In this document: one piece after another, positions 38,701-45,768 of the stretch | How the letters are laid out: every line of letters begins with the position of its first letter | Numbering within the stretch: position 1 is the stretch's first letter | Assembly: GCA_040902585.1 (NCBI GenBank) | Contig: JBBDXA010000046.1 | Coordinates: forward strand, 1-45,768 | Direction: 5' to 3' | From: JBBDXA01 sp040902585 | GTDB taxonomy: Bacteria > Planctomycetota > Phycisphaerae > Phycisphaerales > Phycisphaeraceae | Length of the DNA: 45,768 nucleotides | Program-made: the position numbers and the translations under genes | The notes under the pieces: generated by a model | Seen by the model: the letters and a program-made list of their open reading frames with translations, nothing else | Told to the model about the DNA's origin: nothing | Database searches by the model: none

Positions 38701-40663
38701 GGCGGTCTGGATCATCGATGGTCTGAACACCTACACGAGCACCAACGTCCTTGCCTTCGGAGGCTTTGAATCGCTCATCGGCGGCAACGATGTCGATACG
38801 TTCAACATCGATTTCACGATCAATCCGATTCCCGCCGGCGGCCTGACCATCAACGGCGGCGCGGGCGCTGACCTCATCACCCTCGTCAACGGCGCCGCCA
38901 CCAACGTCACGCACAACCTCAACTCTCCATCCACAGGCAACATCAACCGCGACGGCTCCATCATCACCTACTCGAATATGGAAGCCATCACGGATGATCT
39001 GCCCACGACCAACCGCATCTTCATCTTCAACGGCGGCGGCAACGACGTGATCACCATCGACACCGACGGCGCCCGCGGCCGCATCCAGAGCGTCGCCTCC
39101 AGCGTGCCCGTCAGCTTCGCCGCGCCGACCACCGGCCTGACGGTCCGCACTCTCGGCGGCAACGACGCGATCACCATCAACATGCTCCCGGGCACGTTCG
39201 ACGCCCTCACGCTCAATACGATCTCCAACAACAGTCTCACCGCCACAGCCAACACCAACATCGGGCTCGACTTTACCTTCGGCGCGTCCGGCGCGGGCTT
39301 TGAAATCTTCACCGGCAACGCCATCACCGCCGACGCACTCGCGATCCGGGGCACCGGCGGCGATGACCTGATCAACCTCACCGGGCCGGTCGTCGCCACC
39401 GCAGGCAATGTGAGCGTCGATCAGGTGCTCAACACCATCGCCGGCAGCGTCACCGCCACCGGCGATATCTTTCTGCGTCACGGCGCAGGTCTGGATCAGA
39501 CCATCCTCGGCCTCGATCCGACCAACCTCCCGCTGGGCAGGCTCACGCTCAACGGCCCGCTCACCGGCGCCAATATCTTCCTGGGGCCCGATGCCGGCGT
39601 CAGCGGTATTCCCAGCACCGCCACGATCATCGCGCCGGGCAGCCTGACTATTAACGCTTCCGCGTCCTTCGTCATGCGCCCCAACAGCAAGCTGGCCGTG
39701 CAGGCCGGCGACTTCAACGTCACCTCGCCTGTCACGGTGCTGACGGAGGCCTTCGTCAACGGGAACATCCTGGTCACCTCGGCGAACATCACCATCACCT
39801 CCCGTGGCCCAAGCCGGGTGTTCGACGCCTTCTCCCAGCCGTTCCTCGACAAGGGTGCTGACTTCTTCGCCCTCAATATCAACTTCACCAGCCCACCGAC
39901 GGTCGCCGGCGGCAACCGCGTCTTCTTCGTGCTGCCCTCGGGCGGCGTCACCAGCCCGGCGCTGGCGAATGTGCCCAATCTTTCGATCACCACCTCATCC
40001 GTCTCGCCGCAGTTCGTCGGCCTGTCAGGCCAGGTCAGCGGTCTCGCGCTGGACTTCTTCGACCCTGCCCTGGCCACGCGGCAGAACCTGTCCGAATCCC
40101 TGGCCACGGCCCTGCCCGAGCAGTTACCCGATATCGCGCAGAGCACCGGCATCGGACAGGATGCCCGCGAGAAGCTGCGATCGATGGACATTCCCGCCGA
40201 GTTCCTCAGTGCCGAAGAACTGGCGAGCATGGTCCGCGCCGGCAGGCGCGGCTATGACGACGTGGGCGTGGCCCGTTCGCAAAACATCATCGGCCTGGGC
40301 AAACGCGTTTCAGCCAACCGCCTGCGATCCGATGCGGTGCTGAGTGCCATCGATACATACGACGATCTCCTGGGCACGGATGCCAAGCGCGCCAAGGTCA
40401 AGAGTGACCTGGAGAGTGCTGTGAAGGCTTACCTGGTTGGTAAGCCGGTATTTAATGCCGCGGACTTCCGCCAGTCGCTGCCTGCGGACAGTCCGGCTCG
40501 CGGGCACATGGACAAGCTCCATGCCCTGTTCGCGTCACTGGCGGGAACCAATCTCGCGCCGTCCGAGTTGGCCGGTGCCAAGGCCAAGATCGTGGCGGAC
40601 ATCGCCCCGCCCGGCATTACCGTCGAACAGTTCCTCGCAGCAGTCGCGGCGAAAGGCAACTGA
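35786..40663 (+). CDS. TpsA: large secreted filamentous-haemagglutinin-like protein
   Basis: A 1625-residue exoprotein of the two-partner secretion class. ATG 35786 has GGGAG 6 nt upstream; a GTG just before it is less likely. The signal peptide ends near 37 (AVAAPQG). The TPS domain (about 38-270) has VIRGNVNFSQQGN, ITAGHNSIIQYQSFN and the family's VNPSGITFGP with NPSG at 117-120. The passenger is beta-helix-like, with a GTWLLDPEDVEI segment. From about 755 to 1200 it carries scattered GGxGxD-type motifs (AGGGNDTFTL, GGTGTDTVIA, NGGAGADLITL, LGGNDAITIN, GTGGDDLINL) like calcium-binding RTX repeats. The last ~150 residues are helical and quite different (DAKRAKVKSDLESAVKAYL). It is likely a surface or released adhesin; the ligand is unknown. 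A short hairpin (GAGCCT/AGGCTC) overlaps the stop codon region. Confidence 0.92.
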   Translation: MLARSSKRAESMLWNWAIAIVMGCWGALSVTTPAVAAPQGETVIRGNVNFSQQGNTTVITAGHNSIIQYQSFNIGAAERVQFVQPGVNARVLNRISGVMPTLIEGQLLANGQVYLVNPSGITFGPNSVINVGGLYAAAGNLSDADFLANVDHFTNLTGSVMNYGVINAQSVALVGQHVANHGSITASSYITLAVGNDVLVSESGSHVYLRLEGQAPTALAADQVALTNTGSLAAPKVSLVATDLVGAAIHQKGQIKANDIQVAGGAGAVKVSGSLDASNASGKGGRIEVSGNTVHVTGATIDASGSAGGGDVRIGGDVMGKGSIPNSTATTVSADSSIRADALDTGNGGSIVVWSDGVTYIAGSLSARGGAQGGNGGFIETSGKLLVALTVPDLAATSGLGGTWLLDPEDVEINAVDSNITQGGAGDPGPITFSPTLDDTVTIIDVANINAALDGGSNVVIVTASGGATTNGTITVNAPILKSADGGNADGSSLTFIADEGIVVNSSITSTTGTLNIDFQATLNVDINAAIDTNGGTFSSSGVGFDNTGGTISASDITLTHTGFATIGAKLTGTGAIAITGGTGVAINAAIDPVTVVAQSNNDVDIAANITASTSITIHAGMDGTGAVQFTAGGVTLSSEIISLPAGDGTGGGGALSFIDVNTNAPTFQNAAGTGAPDTWNYREDVGIADFELPLAAQFTGGVFPAIYNLQSDDGGVAINSGATSKIVGSALTITTGSGNNSILITGSGAQAAGSIMIDAGGGNDTFTLADGGGNPVPVGGLSFDGGTGTDTVIATDTANTWTINAADGGTVAGAHPFTFSNTENLTGGSNTDDFILNGGTLSGAINGGAGTNSLTGDSLPNTFTITGPNSGTATGLGMGFSNLENLIGNANTDEFAFTGPGSLDGTVDGLGSPDVLNFLNSNSSSVVVLTALGGTDGFNGTEPLIGGGFSNIDAIAGSNAANDSLQGINAMAVWIIDGLNTYTSTNVLAFGGFESLIGGNDVDTFNIDFTINPIPAGGLTINGGAGADLITLVNGAATNVTHNLNSPSTGNINRDGSIITYSNMEAITDDLPTTNRIFIFNGGGNDVITIDTDGARGRIQSVASSVPVSFAAPTTGLTVRTLGGNDAITINMLPGTFDALTLNTISNNSLTATANTNIGLDFTFGASGAGFEIFTGNAITADALAIRGTGGDDLINLTGPVVATAGNVSVDQVLNTIAGSVTATGDIFLRHGAGLDQTILGLDPTNLPLGRLTLNGPLTGANIFLGPDAGVSGIPSTATIIAPGSLTINASASFVMRPNSKLAVQAGDFNVTSPVTVLTEAFVNGNILVTSANITITSRGPSRVFDAFSQPFLDKGADFFALNINFTSPPTVAGGNRVFFVLPSGGVTSPALANVPNLSITTSSVSPQFVGLSGQVSGLALDFFDPALATRQNLSESLATALPEQLPDIAQSTGIGQDAREKLRSMDIPAEFLSAEELASMVRAGRRGYDDVGVARSQNIIGLGKRVSANRLRSDAVLSAIDTYDDLLGTDAKRAKVKSDLESAVKAYLVGKPVFNAADFRQSLPADSPARGHMDKLHALFASLAGTNLAPSELAGAKAKIVADIAPPGITVEQFLAAVAAKGN

Positions 40664-40682
40664 GCCTCGCCGGCAATCAGGC

Positions 40683-40967
40683 TCACGGGGCCGGAGTGAG
40701 CTCGATCGAGTTGGCGTCGGTGAAACGGGTTTCGTCCTGGGCGATCAAAGCGTCCAGCCGGAACGCCGCGATGCCGTAGTCATCAGCGGAGACCAGCCGC
40801 GACGGTGCCCACGGAGCCGGCTGCTCGCTGTCGGCAGCAGGCGTCGAAGCGGGCGTACCGGGGGCGGGAGTCGATGACAGACTTGAGCAGCCTGCCGCGC
40901 TCAGGCAAAGCGCCATCAGTGCAAGGCCGAGGAACCGGCTGCTGATACGTGCGAAGGGGTTGCCCAT
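40683..40967 (-). CDS. Small predicted lipoprotein
   Basis: A 94-residue protein starting at ATG 40967 with AGGAG 8 nt upstream. The signal peptide (FLGLALMALCLSAAGC) ends in AAGC with lipidated Cys27. The next ~25 residues are a Ser/Thr/Pro/Ala linker. The C-terminal ~45 residues (WAPSRLVSADDYGIAAFRLDAL) are soluble and of unknown family. It converges on tpsA with only 19 nt between the stop codons. The frame stays open upstream to 41153 but that part has no protein-like features. The 300 nt between this gene and the tRNA hold nothing else I can identify. Confidence 0.7.
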   Translation of the reverse strand: MGNPFARISSRFLGLALMALCLSAAGCSSLSSTPAPGTPASTPAADSEQPAPWAPSRLVSADDYGIAAFRLDALIAQDETRFTDANSIELTPAP

Positions 40968-41269
40968 GTGAAAATCTCCTGTGCGATTGAAATTGCATGT
41001 CGTCATCACGACGGTCACCCGCGCGTTCGCGGCTCCGGCGTCATTCGGGTGTCGGTCGAGGCACCATCTACCTCTAATTTCGTACGGAAAAACGCCTGCA
41101 TTCAACGGCGGCCGCATCGGCTGATTCATTTCAACCGTTTCGTGGCGGCGCAATCGTTACAAGCGGCACAGACTGAAAGGACGATATGCCTCGCCGCGAC
41201 CCGCGAGAATAGGAACGGGCCTGATCGAGAGGTAGGCACGAACCCGCCGGAAGGTGACGGCACTTGGAA

Positions 41270-41340
41270 CAAGCCCACATGGATTCGAACCATGACTCTC
41301 AGGACCAAAACCTGATGTGCTACCGTTACACCATGGGCTT
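41270..41340 (-). tRNA. tRNA-Gln (anticodon UUG)
   Basis: The minus strand folds into a full cloverleaf: acceptor AAGCCCA with TGGGCTT, D stem GTGT/GCAC, anticodon stem TCAGG/CCTGA with loop TTTTGGT (anticodon TTG), T stem CATGG/CCATG with loop TTCGAAT. The discriminator is G, as in other glutamine tRNAs. CCA is not encoded; GTTCC follows. Confidence 0.95.
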
Positions 41341-41454
41341 AAGACATGCGAAGTGTAGACGGCGATGAATGGGTGTCAAGAACCAGGGCCGCGCGGCGGT
41401 GGGCCGGGGCAGTTGGCGTTCCTGCAGAACGGCGAAGATCGGCGGGTAAGCGGT

Positions 41455-42492
41455 TCACCATCCGCCCAGGTGAAGCTGCTGCTCGGGGCTTTCAGGCTGT
41501 CCGGTGCGGGCGCTGAGCAGGGCTGCCTGGCAGCAGGCGAGGGCCGCGGCCGCGTGGTGACGAGCCCGCGGGTCTTCGCGCGGCGGGCGGCGAAGCAGAT
41601 TGTCCAGGGCCGTGATGATCAGTTCCGCGAAGCCCGGCGGCAGAGCGCCGGGCGCGGAGCGGTCGATGAGTTTGCCCGTCTGATCGAACAGTTCGTAGTC
41701 GTGATCCGTCACGCGCAGCCGGCCGGCCTGACCGGTGATGTGAAGAAAGCGGTCGCAGCCGCCGGGCGATGGCGCTTCTAACTTACGGGCGGCGGAGGGA
41801 TTGGGCTGCGCTGAGGCGCTGTCGGATAATTGCATCACGATGCCGGCGGCGTCGGACCAGCGGCCGTGCGCGGTGAGGCTCCCGGTGATGGCGCGGAAGT
41901 CGGCCTGCGACTCGCTCGGGGTCGCGACGAGTGAAGCGTTGATCGACTCGGGCATGTGACACTGCTCAACGACGAAGCGCCAGGCTTCATACAGCCGACT
42001 GAAGAGAGAACACTCGTGGGCATGGAAGAATGCCAGCCACGTAAGGGACTCGACGGGGCCGATGACGCCCAGCGGGTCAGCGGCACCGGCCCAGCCGGGC
42101 ATCGCGGTAAGCGCGGGGATGTCGATGATGCGGCTGAACTTCACGGCCTTGTCGCTGAAGCCGCGAAGCTGGCGAAGGTCGGCTGCGACGGGTTCGATGG
42201 TGAGCAAAGTGGTGCCCTGCGACAGGGCGCTGAGGATGACCGGTTGCGGGAACTGTTCGATGTCGGCGGCGAAGGTGAACGCGGCAGGGTGCTCGACGAT
42301 GAGCCGGCGCGGGTCATCGTAATGAGGAATCGAGCGGGCCTCGGCGAAGCGGTTGATCCCCGCCTCGGGCGGCCCGCCGATGGCGATAAGCTTCACCCGG
42401 CCCTGCAGCCGATCGATGACCTGCTGAACCAGCGCCAGACGAGGGCGATGCGTCCAGACCACGATCTCGGGCACGTATCCCGCGTCAGGCAT
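41455..42492 (-). CDS. Gfo/Idh-like protein lacking cofactor motifs
   Basis: A 345-residue protein without signal peptide. The order of elements recalls the Gfo/Idh/MocA family: an N-terminal Rossmann-like half with LIAIGGPP, IPHYDDPRRLI, and then LSALSQGTTLLTIEPVAAD where family members have the EKP segment; and a C-terminal half with GRWSDAAGIVMQL and FLHITGQAGRLRV, like the family's closing sheet. The glycine-rich nucleotide loop is replaced by VVWTHRPRLALVQQV, and EKP reads IEP, so NAD binding and catalysis are doubtful. This relationship is inferred from pattern only. TAGAAT on the minus strand ends 6 nt before ATG 42492 and no Shine-Dalgarno is present. It is divergent from rnpB. Confidence 0.7.
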   Translation of the reverse strand: MPDAGYVPEIVVWTHRPRLALVQQVIDRLQGRVKLIAIGGPPEAGINRFAEARSIPHYDDPRRLIVEHPAAFTFAADIEQFPQPVILSALSQGTTLLTIEPVAADLRQLRGFSDKAVKFSRIIDIPALTAMPGWAGAADPLGVIGPVESLTWLAFFHAHECSLFSRLYEAWRFVVEQCHMPESINASLVATPSESQADFRAITGSLTAHGRWSDAAGIVMQLSDSASAQPNPSAARKLEAPSPGGCDRFLHITGQAGRLRVTDHDYELFDQTGKLIDRSAPGALPPGFAELIITALDNLLRRPPREDPRARHHAAAALACCQAALLSARTGQPESPEQQLHLGGW

Positions 42493-42498
42493 GGGGAG

Positions 42499-42504
42499 AT
42501 TCTA
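42499..42504 (-). promoter_or_regulatory. -10 element of a leaderless promoter
   Basis: TAGAAT (5 of 6 consensus matches) on the minus strand ends 6 nt before the ATG at 42492. A clear -35 is not seen. Confidence 0.45.
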
Positions 42505-42544
42505 ACGAACCATTGAAGGCAAAGCCCGGTGACTCGCCGCTTGC

Positions 42545-42550
42545 TATGAT
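42545..42550 (+). promoter_or_regulatory. -10 element of rnpB
   Basis: TATGAT ends 6 nt before the predicted 5' end of RNase P RNA at 42557, the right distance for a start site there. No good -35 at 16-18 nt was found. The divergent gene's -10 is 40 nt away, so the two promoters share a short control region. Confidence 0.55.
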
Positions 42551-42556
42551 CACCTC

Positions 42557-43060
42557 GTGGCGTGGACGCGGCGATCGCTCGCGATGGCAACATCGCGGGA
42601 GGAAAGTCCGAACACGACAGGACACGGTGGTGGGTAACGCCCACCGGCGGCGCTGGCGACGGCGTCGTCAGGGACAGCGCCACAGAAAACAAACCGCTGG
42701 CGAGCTATGAGTTGTGAGCTATGAGCCACGAGCCAGAGTTGAAGCAATCGCCTTCTTCCTCTGGCCCATCGCTCATAGCTCAAAGCTCATAGCTCCCAGT
42801 AAGGGTGAAAAGGTGCGGTAAGAGCGCACCGCTTCGGTGGTGACATCGAAGGCACGGCAAGCCCCACCGCGTGCAAGGCCAAGCAGCGCTGACGAGCGGC
42901 AACGCTCGACCCCTGGTCCGGGGGAGTCTCCTTCGGGAGCACGGCGCGGGTAGGCTGCTTGAGGGCGTCGGTAACGGCGCTCCTAGAGGAATGGTCGCCT
43001 CCGTCCGGTTCGCTTCGGCGATGCGGGCGGAAACAGAATTCGGCTTACGGTTCACGCCAC
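42557..43060 (+). ncRNA. rnpB: RNase P RNA, class A, with enlarged P12
   Basis: The catalytic RNA that trims tRNA 5' leaders. Ends are set by helix P1: GTGGCGTG (42557-42564) pairs with CACGCCAC (43053-43060). Conserved blocks in order are GGGAGGAAAGTCCG (42598 on), ACAGAAAACAAACCGC, AAGGGTGAAAAGGTGCGG with TAAGAGCGCACCGC, GGCACGG, GCAAGGCCAAGC, GGGTAGGCTGCTTGAG, CTAGAGGAATGG and ACAGAATTCGGCTTAC. At about 504 nt it is well above the usual 350-400 nt. The excess lies in helix P12, which carries a repeat-derived hairpin (42702-42795). The catalytic core blocks are all intact, so the RNA should be functional. Confidence 0.95.
42702..42795 (+). repeat. GAGCTATGAG repeat hairpin inside RNase P RNA
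   Basis: The left arm (42702-42744) holds GAGCTATGAG twice, then GAGCCAGAG. The right arm (42752-42795) is its reverse complement with about eight differences, ending CTCATAGCTC twice. It sits between CTGG and CCAG, which close helix P12. Confidence 0.9.
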
Positions 43061-43074
43061 AATGAACCACCATC

Positions 43075-43110
43075 AGGCCGCCGGGCGAAAGCTCGGCGGC
43101 CTGTCCTTTT
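43075..43110 (+). terminator. Intrinsic terminator of rnpB
   Basis: A 12-bp stem AGGCCGCCGGGC/GCTCGGCGGCCT (one G-U pair) with a GAAA tetraloop is followed by GTCCTTTT. It starts 15 nt after the RNA's P1 helix. Confidence 0.8.
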
Positions 43111-43139
43111 CCGAGCGATGAGCTTGAAGCTGTCAGCGA

Positions 43140-43328
43140 TCAGCTTTCAGCCAGGAGCAAAGGCGGGCGATGCCGCGCATGCTGCGAGCAACTGGCGCGG
43201 CCGTGCAGCTTGCGATGGGCACAGCAGAATCCCTTGGGCAGCGAGAACTCGCGCTGAAACCAGTCGATCAACCGAATGCCCGCCGCTGCCAACATCGCTG
43301 CCTCTCGCAAGAGTGGATCGCGCCGCAT
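43140..43328 (-). CDS. YidD-like short ORF, 3' end in a repeat
   Basis: A 62-codon frame from ATG 43328. The segment IRLIDWFQREFSLPKGFCCAH by parts (DWFQREFS, KGFCCAHRKLHGRASCS) recalls the YidD family of small membrane-insertion factors, in a variant with a KGFCCAH block. The family's C-terminal helix is missing: after SCSQH the frame reaches AGCTTTCAGC-type repeat sequence (43121-43151) and stops. No Shine-Dalgarno is seen. It could be a degraded gene or a real short protein. Confidence 0.45.
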   Translation of the reverse strand: MRRDPLLREAAMLAAAGIRLIDWFQREFSLPKGFCCAHRKLHGRASCSQHARHRPPLLLAES

Positions 43329-43350
43329 CAAAGGCAGCGGCAGGCGGCTG

Positions 43351-43388
43351 CAAATCAAACAGGCAGGCGCCCTGGATGACGCCTGCCT
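43351..43388 (-). terminator. Intrinsic terminator of the HEAT-repeat gene
   Basis: On the minus strand AGGCAGGCG pairs with CGCCTGCCT around a 10-nt loop and is followed by GTTTGATTTG. It begins about 28 nt past the stop codon at 43417. Confidence 0.75.
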
Positions 43389-43416
43389 GGTGGGATTCTC
43401 AAGTTGTCGCAGCGAA

Positions 43417-45588
43417 TCACTTCACGATGAAGTCGACCACCTTCGAGGTGGGCTGGGCCAGAGCACCGTAGGCACGGGCCGCGGCGATCGCGAGCTGGCC
43501 CTGGGCGGTGTCGACGAGTTGGTGCAGGTTCTCAAGTTGAATGTTGCTGATGCGGACGCCGAAGTGCGTCGCCGATTCGGCGAGGCTGCCCAGCAGGCTG
43601 ATGCGCGTGTCTTCGGGGCGGTTCTCATCGAGCGCCGCCGCCGCCAGCGTCTTCTGGGCATCGGGCTGATCGAGCACCGCCAGAACGCCGCCCGCCTGTT
43701 TGACGATCTCCTGCCGGCTGTCCTTGTTGACCGCTTCGGTCAGCGCGGGAAGGGCATCGAGCACGCTGTATACCTCGGCGCGGCTGATGGAAAGCTCACG
43801 CAGCAGCGCCAGCGATGTGCTGGCATACTTGGCGGCTTCATCGGCGGCAATCTCCTTGCCGGCGTAGCTGGAGCGGGCCAGCTCGGCCGCGCCTTTCAGT
43901 TGGTCACCCTCGGCTGTCGCTTCGGTCACCAGCACGCGACGGTTGCCGTCGAAGGTGCGGCCGAGCCCGGGCGCATCCACCTTGCGGGCCATGACCACGA
44001 ACGGAACCGCCGCAAGCTTGTAGTCCACAATCGTCTTCTCATACAGGTCCGACACGCCCGCCGGATCGAGGTTCGTAATCAGCAGATCGACACCGGGCTT
44101 GAGCGTCAGCTCATCCACCGCCTGTTCGAGAGACAGGGCACCGAAGGACTGGTAGCCCTCCTTGTCCAGCGCGACCTTGATCTTGCTGAGCTCTTCCTCG
44201 GAGCTGGCGATCACCAGGGCGTAACGGTTTTCCGTCTGCCGCACCGCTTCGGCAAGAACGGGCACGACGCGGAAGCTGCCCGTGTACTTCTCCTTCGGAC
44301 GGGCGTTGGTCAGGGCGAAGGCGACTTCATATCGCACGCGGCGGTCCGGGTACGACAGGCCCTTGAGCATGGGCTGAATGGTGCCGCTTTCGTTGATCAG
44401 TTCGATGGTGCCCGCGATGTCCTGCAAGGCGTTGATCGCGTCCCGCGCCAGGTCCGGGTCGCCATCGAGCAGGGCCCGTTCGAGTACATCGTGCGATCGC
44501 CTGGGATGCGAAGCTTTCAGATAGAAGATCGGCGGGTGCCACGACGGCGGATAGCTCGAGTCCTTGTCGCCGCCCAGACGATTCTCCCGGCGAAGGTTCG
44601 CCGCCAGCCAGACGCTCAGGGCCGCGTCCATATCGGGCTGAAGCTGAAGGGCGTTGCGGGCGGCGCGGTGAGCAAGCACATCGCCGAAGACCTGCGGCGG
44701 AACGTGAACGTCGTGAAGATGCTTGTCCAGCGTGCTGTAGGTCCAGATCACGCCGGTGTTATCCACTTCATCGATGCCGTAGAGCGAAGCATTGGGATTG
44801 GTCACCGCCGTGTAGTAACGCTGGGCCTGGAGCAGGAACAGTTCCGCGGCGGTGATATTCTCCGGCAGGGCGGCGGACTTGAGAATGCGGTTGTAAGCCA
44901 GGGTCACGATCGAGCGTGCGTGGGAATCGACTGTCGAGCTTTCCATCACCCGTTTGAGGTACGGAAGGGCGAGCGGGTAGCCGATCTGTCCGAGTACCTC
45001 GGCGACCTGCCCCATGGGCACGGGTTCGAGATCAGCAAGCGCTTCGGAAAGGGGATAGACCATGCCGCGACCGATGGTCACCATCGCCGCCAGCACGTAG
45101 GGATGCAGTTTGGTTTCATCGCCGTTGAGCAGTGTGCTGAGAAGCTCCTTGGAAGCGAACTGCCCCGCGACGCGAAGACGGTCCAGCGCCAGACCGCGGG
45201 CGCGTTCGCCCTGGGCGAGCTTCTGAATGTCCTGCTTGATGCGCTCCGCTTCGCGTGCCAGCTTGAACCGGGCATCCTGAATCTTCTTGGCCAGCTTGGT
45301 CGCCGCGTCCTTGAGCGTCTCCGTCTTGGCGGCCCGCTCAAGCACCTGGAGATAGGTCTCCGCGACGCGACTGTTCTCCACAGCAGCGAGCAGCTCGGCT
45401 TCGCTTGCCTGCTGGAGCAGGAACGTCGCCTCAGCCAGCGCCAGGTCGGGCTTGGCGATGCGCACGTAATGCACGAAATTTTCCCAATGGGCGGCGACGG
45501 TTTTGCCGTCCTGGGCGGCGGCCGGCGTTGACAGCAGGCTCAACATGCCCAGCGAAATCGACAAGACGGCGGCAGGGCCAATGCGCAT
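43417..45588 (-). CDS. Exported HEAT-repeat protein with receiver-like segment
   Basis: A 723-residue exported protein. ATG 45588 has GGAG 8 nt upstream. The signal peptide ends near residue 25 (TPAAAQ). Helical repeats of HEAT type run from about 30 to 450, for example LHPYVLAAMVTIGRGMVYPL, PLALPYLKRVM and DPDLARDAINALQDI. Residues about 455-565 look like a degenerate response-regulator receiver: ALVIASSEEEL, LDKEGYQSFGALS, VDLLITNLDPAG (Asn506 where the phospho-Asp would be) and AVPFVVMAR. A further HEAT section ends the chain. A scaffold role in the periplasm is the likeliest use; there is no enzymatic motif. A terminator follows, so the gene is probably monocistronic. Confidence 0.8.
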   Translation of the reverse strand: MRIGPAAVLSISLGMLSLLSTPAAAQDGKTVAAHWENFVHYVRIAKPDLALAEATFLLQQASEAELLAAVENSRVAETYLQVLERAAKTETLKDAATKLAKKIQDARFKLAREAERIKQDIQKLAQGERARGLALDRLRVAGQFASKELLSTLLNGDETKLHPYVLAAMVTIGRGMVYPLSEALADLEPVPMGQVAEVLGQIGYPLALPYLKRVMESSTVDSHARSIVTLAYNRILKSAALPENITAAELFLLQAQRYYTAVTNPNASLYGIDEVDNTGVIWTYSTLDKHLHDVHVPPQVFGDVLAHRAARNALQLQPDMDAALSVWLAANLRRENRLGGDKDSSYPPSWHPPIFYLKASHPRRSHDVLERALLDGDPDLARDAINALQDIAGTIELINESGTIQPMLKGLSYPDRRVRYEVAFALTNARPKEKYTGSFRVVPVLAEAVRQTENRYALVIASSEEELSKIKVALDKEGYQSFGALSLEQAVDELTLKPGVDLLITNLDPAGVSDLYEKTIVDYKLAAVPFVVMARKVDAPGLGRTFDGNRRVLVTEATAEGDQLKGAAELARSSYAGKEIAADEAAKYASTSLALLRELSISRAEVYSVLDALPALTEAVNKDSRQEIVKQAGGVLAVLDQPDAQKTLAAAALDENRPEDTRISLLGSLAESATHFGVRISNIQLENLHQLVDTAQGQLAIAAARAYGALAQPTSKVVDFIVK

Positions 45589-45716
45589 GAGCGTAACTCC
45601 GTAATCGATAGGGGAACTGGGTCTAAGCTACAGGCAGGACCACGTTTGTGTGAATGTAACTGCAAAGGGGGCAGGGCGTCAAATAGCGGTTCACTTTGAA
45701 CAGGGCCAGCGGCGCA

Positions 45717-45751
45717 CTCCCCTCCCTCCCAGGGAGGGGCCGGGGGAGGGT
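45717..45751 (+). repeat. Third copy of the 35-nt GC-rich repeat
   Basis: Same pattern as 8225-8259: CTCCCCTCCC, then AGGGAGGGGC and GGGGAGGGT. It lies upstream of the HEAT-repeat gene, at the edge of the window. Confidence 0.85.
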
Positions 45752-45768
45752 CGAGCCGACAGCCCCCA

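Noticed and set aside
35768..39481. Several minus-strand frames of 200-300 codons opposite tpsA
   Set aside because: They arise from the Gly/Asn/Thr-rich, GC-rich tpsA sequence; they have no start signals or domains.
42693..42806. CRISPR array at the GAGCTATGAG repeats
   Set aside because: The units are 10 nt, irregular and arranged as an inverted repeat within RNase P RNA; there are no spacers and no cas genes.

Overview
The window looks like a piece of a GC-rich Planctomycetota chromosome, most likely class Phycisphaerae. The evidence is: two secreted formylglycine sulfatases; a protein with a PEP-CTERM sorting tail; a Tat-exported Gfo/Idh oxidoreductase and a Tat-exported DUF3500 protein; a 2149-residue alpha-2-macroglobulin; a zinc ribbon with the CPxCGYDLRG signature; and many short inverted repeats between genes. 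The class assignment is inference from this family profile. No rRNA or complete marker set is present.

Layout. 1-3300: two convergent sulfatases. 3355-8212: an outer-membrane barrel, a membrane-linked P-loop ATPase, an SGNH hydrolase and a small conserved protein. 8381-10939: trpE (broken by an assembly gap inside a repeat), an orphan FliN-like SpoA protein and an NfeD-like membrane protein. 11079-19094: the giant macroglobulin and an MFS transporter. 19189-19694: a ParE-type toxin with its antitoxin. 19859-23354: a lipoprotein phosphatase, a DUF3500 protein and a Gfo/Idh oxidoreductase. 23411-25454: an FBH1/UvrD-like helicase and a zinc-ribbon remnant. 25594-28933: the PEP-CTERM protein and comM. 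28959-33384: a hybrid histidine kinase and a response regulator with a kinase-like output domain. 33813-40663: a two-partner secretion operon (TpsB then a 1625-residue TpsA). 40683-45588: a lipoprotein, tRNA-Gln, a degenerate Gfo/Idh-like protein, RNase P RNA, a short YidD-like ORF and an exported HEAT-repeat protein.

How it works together. Much of the coding capacity serves the cell envelope: polysaccharide desulfation, protease trapping or envelope defence (macroglobulin), surface adhesion (TpsA and the PEP-CTERM protein) and outer-membrane proteins. The kinase and regulator just upstream of the tps operon are candidate controllers of surface proteins, but that link is positional only.

Two features stand out. 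First, self-complementary repeats are not confined to spacers: one lies in frame inside trpE and one has extended helix P12 of RNase P RNA; both assembly gaps fall inside such hairpins. Second, all twelve genes with a secretion signal have a clear Shine-Dalgarno sequence, whereas most cytoplasmic or inner-membrane genes have none and several have a -10-like hexamer only 6-8 nt before the start codon, as expected for leaderless mRNAs.
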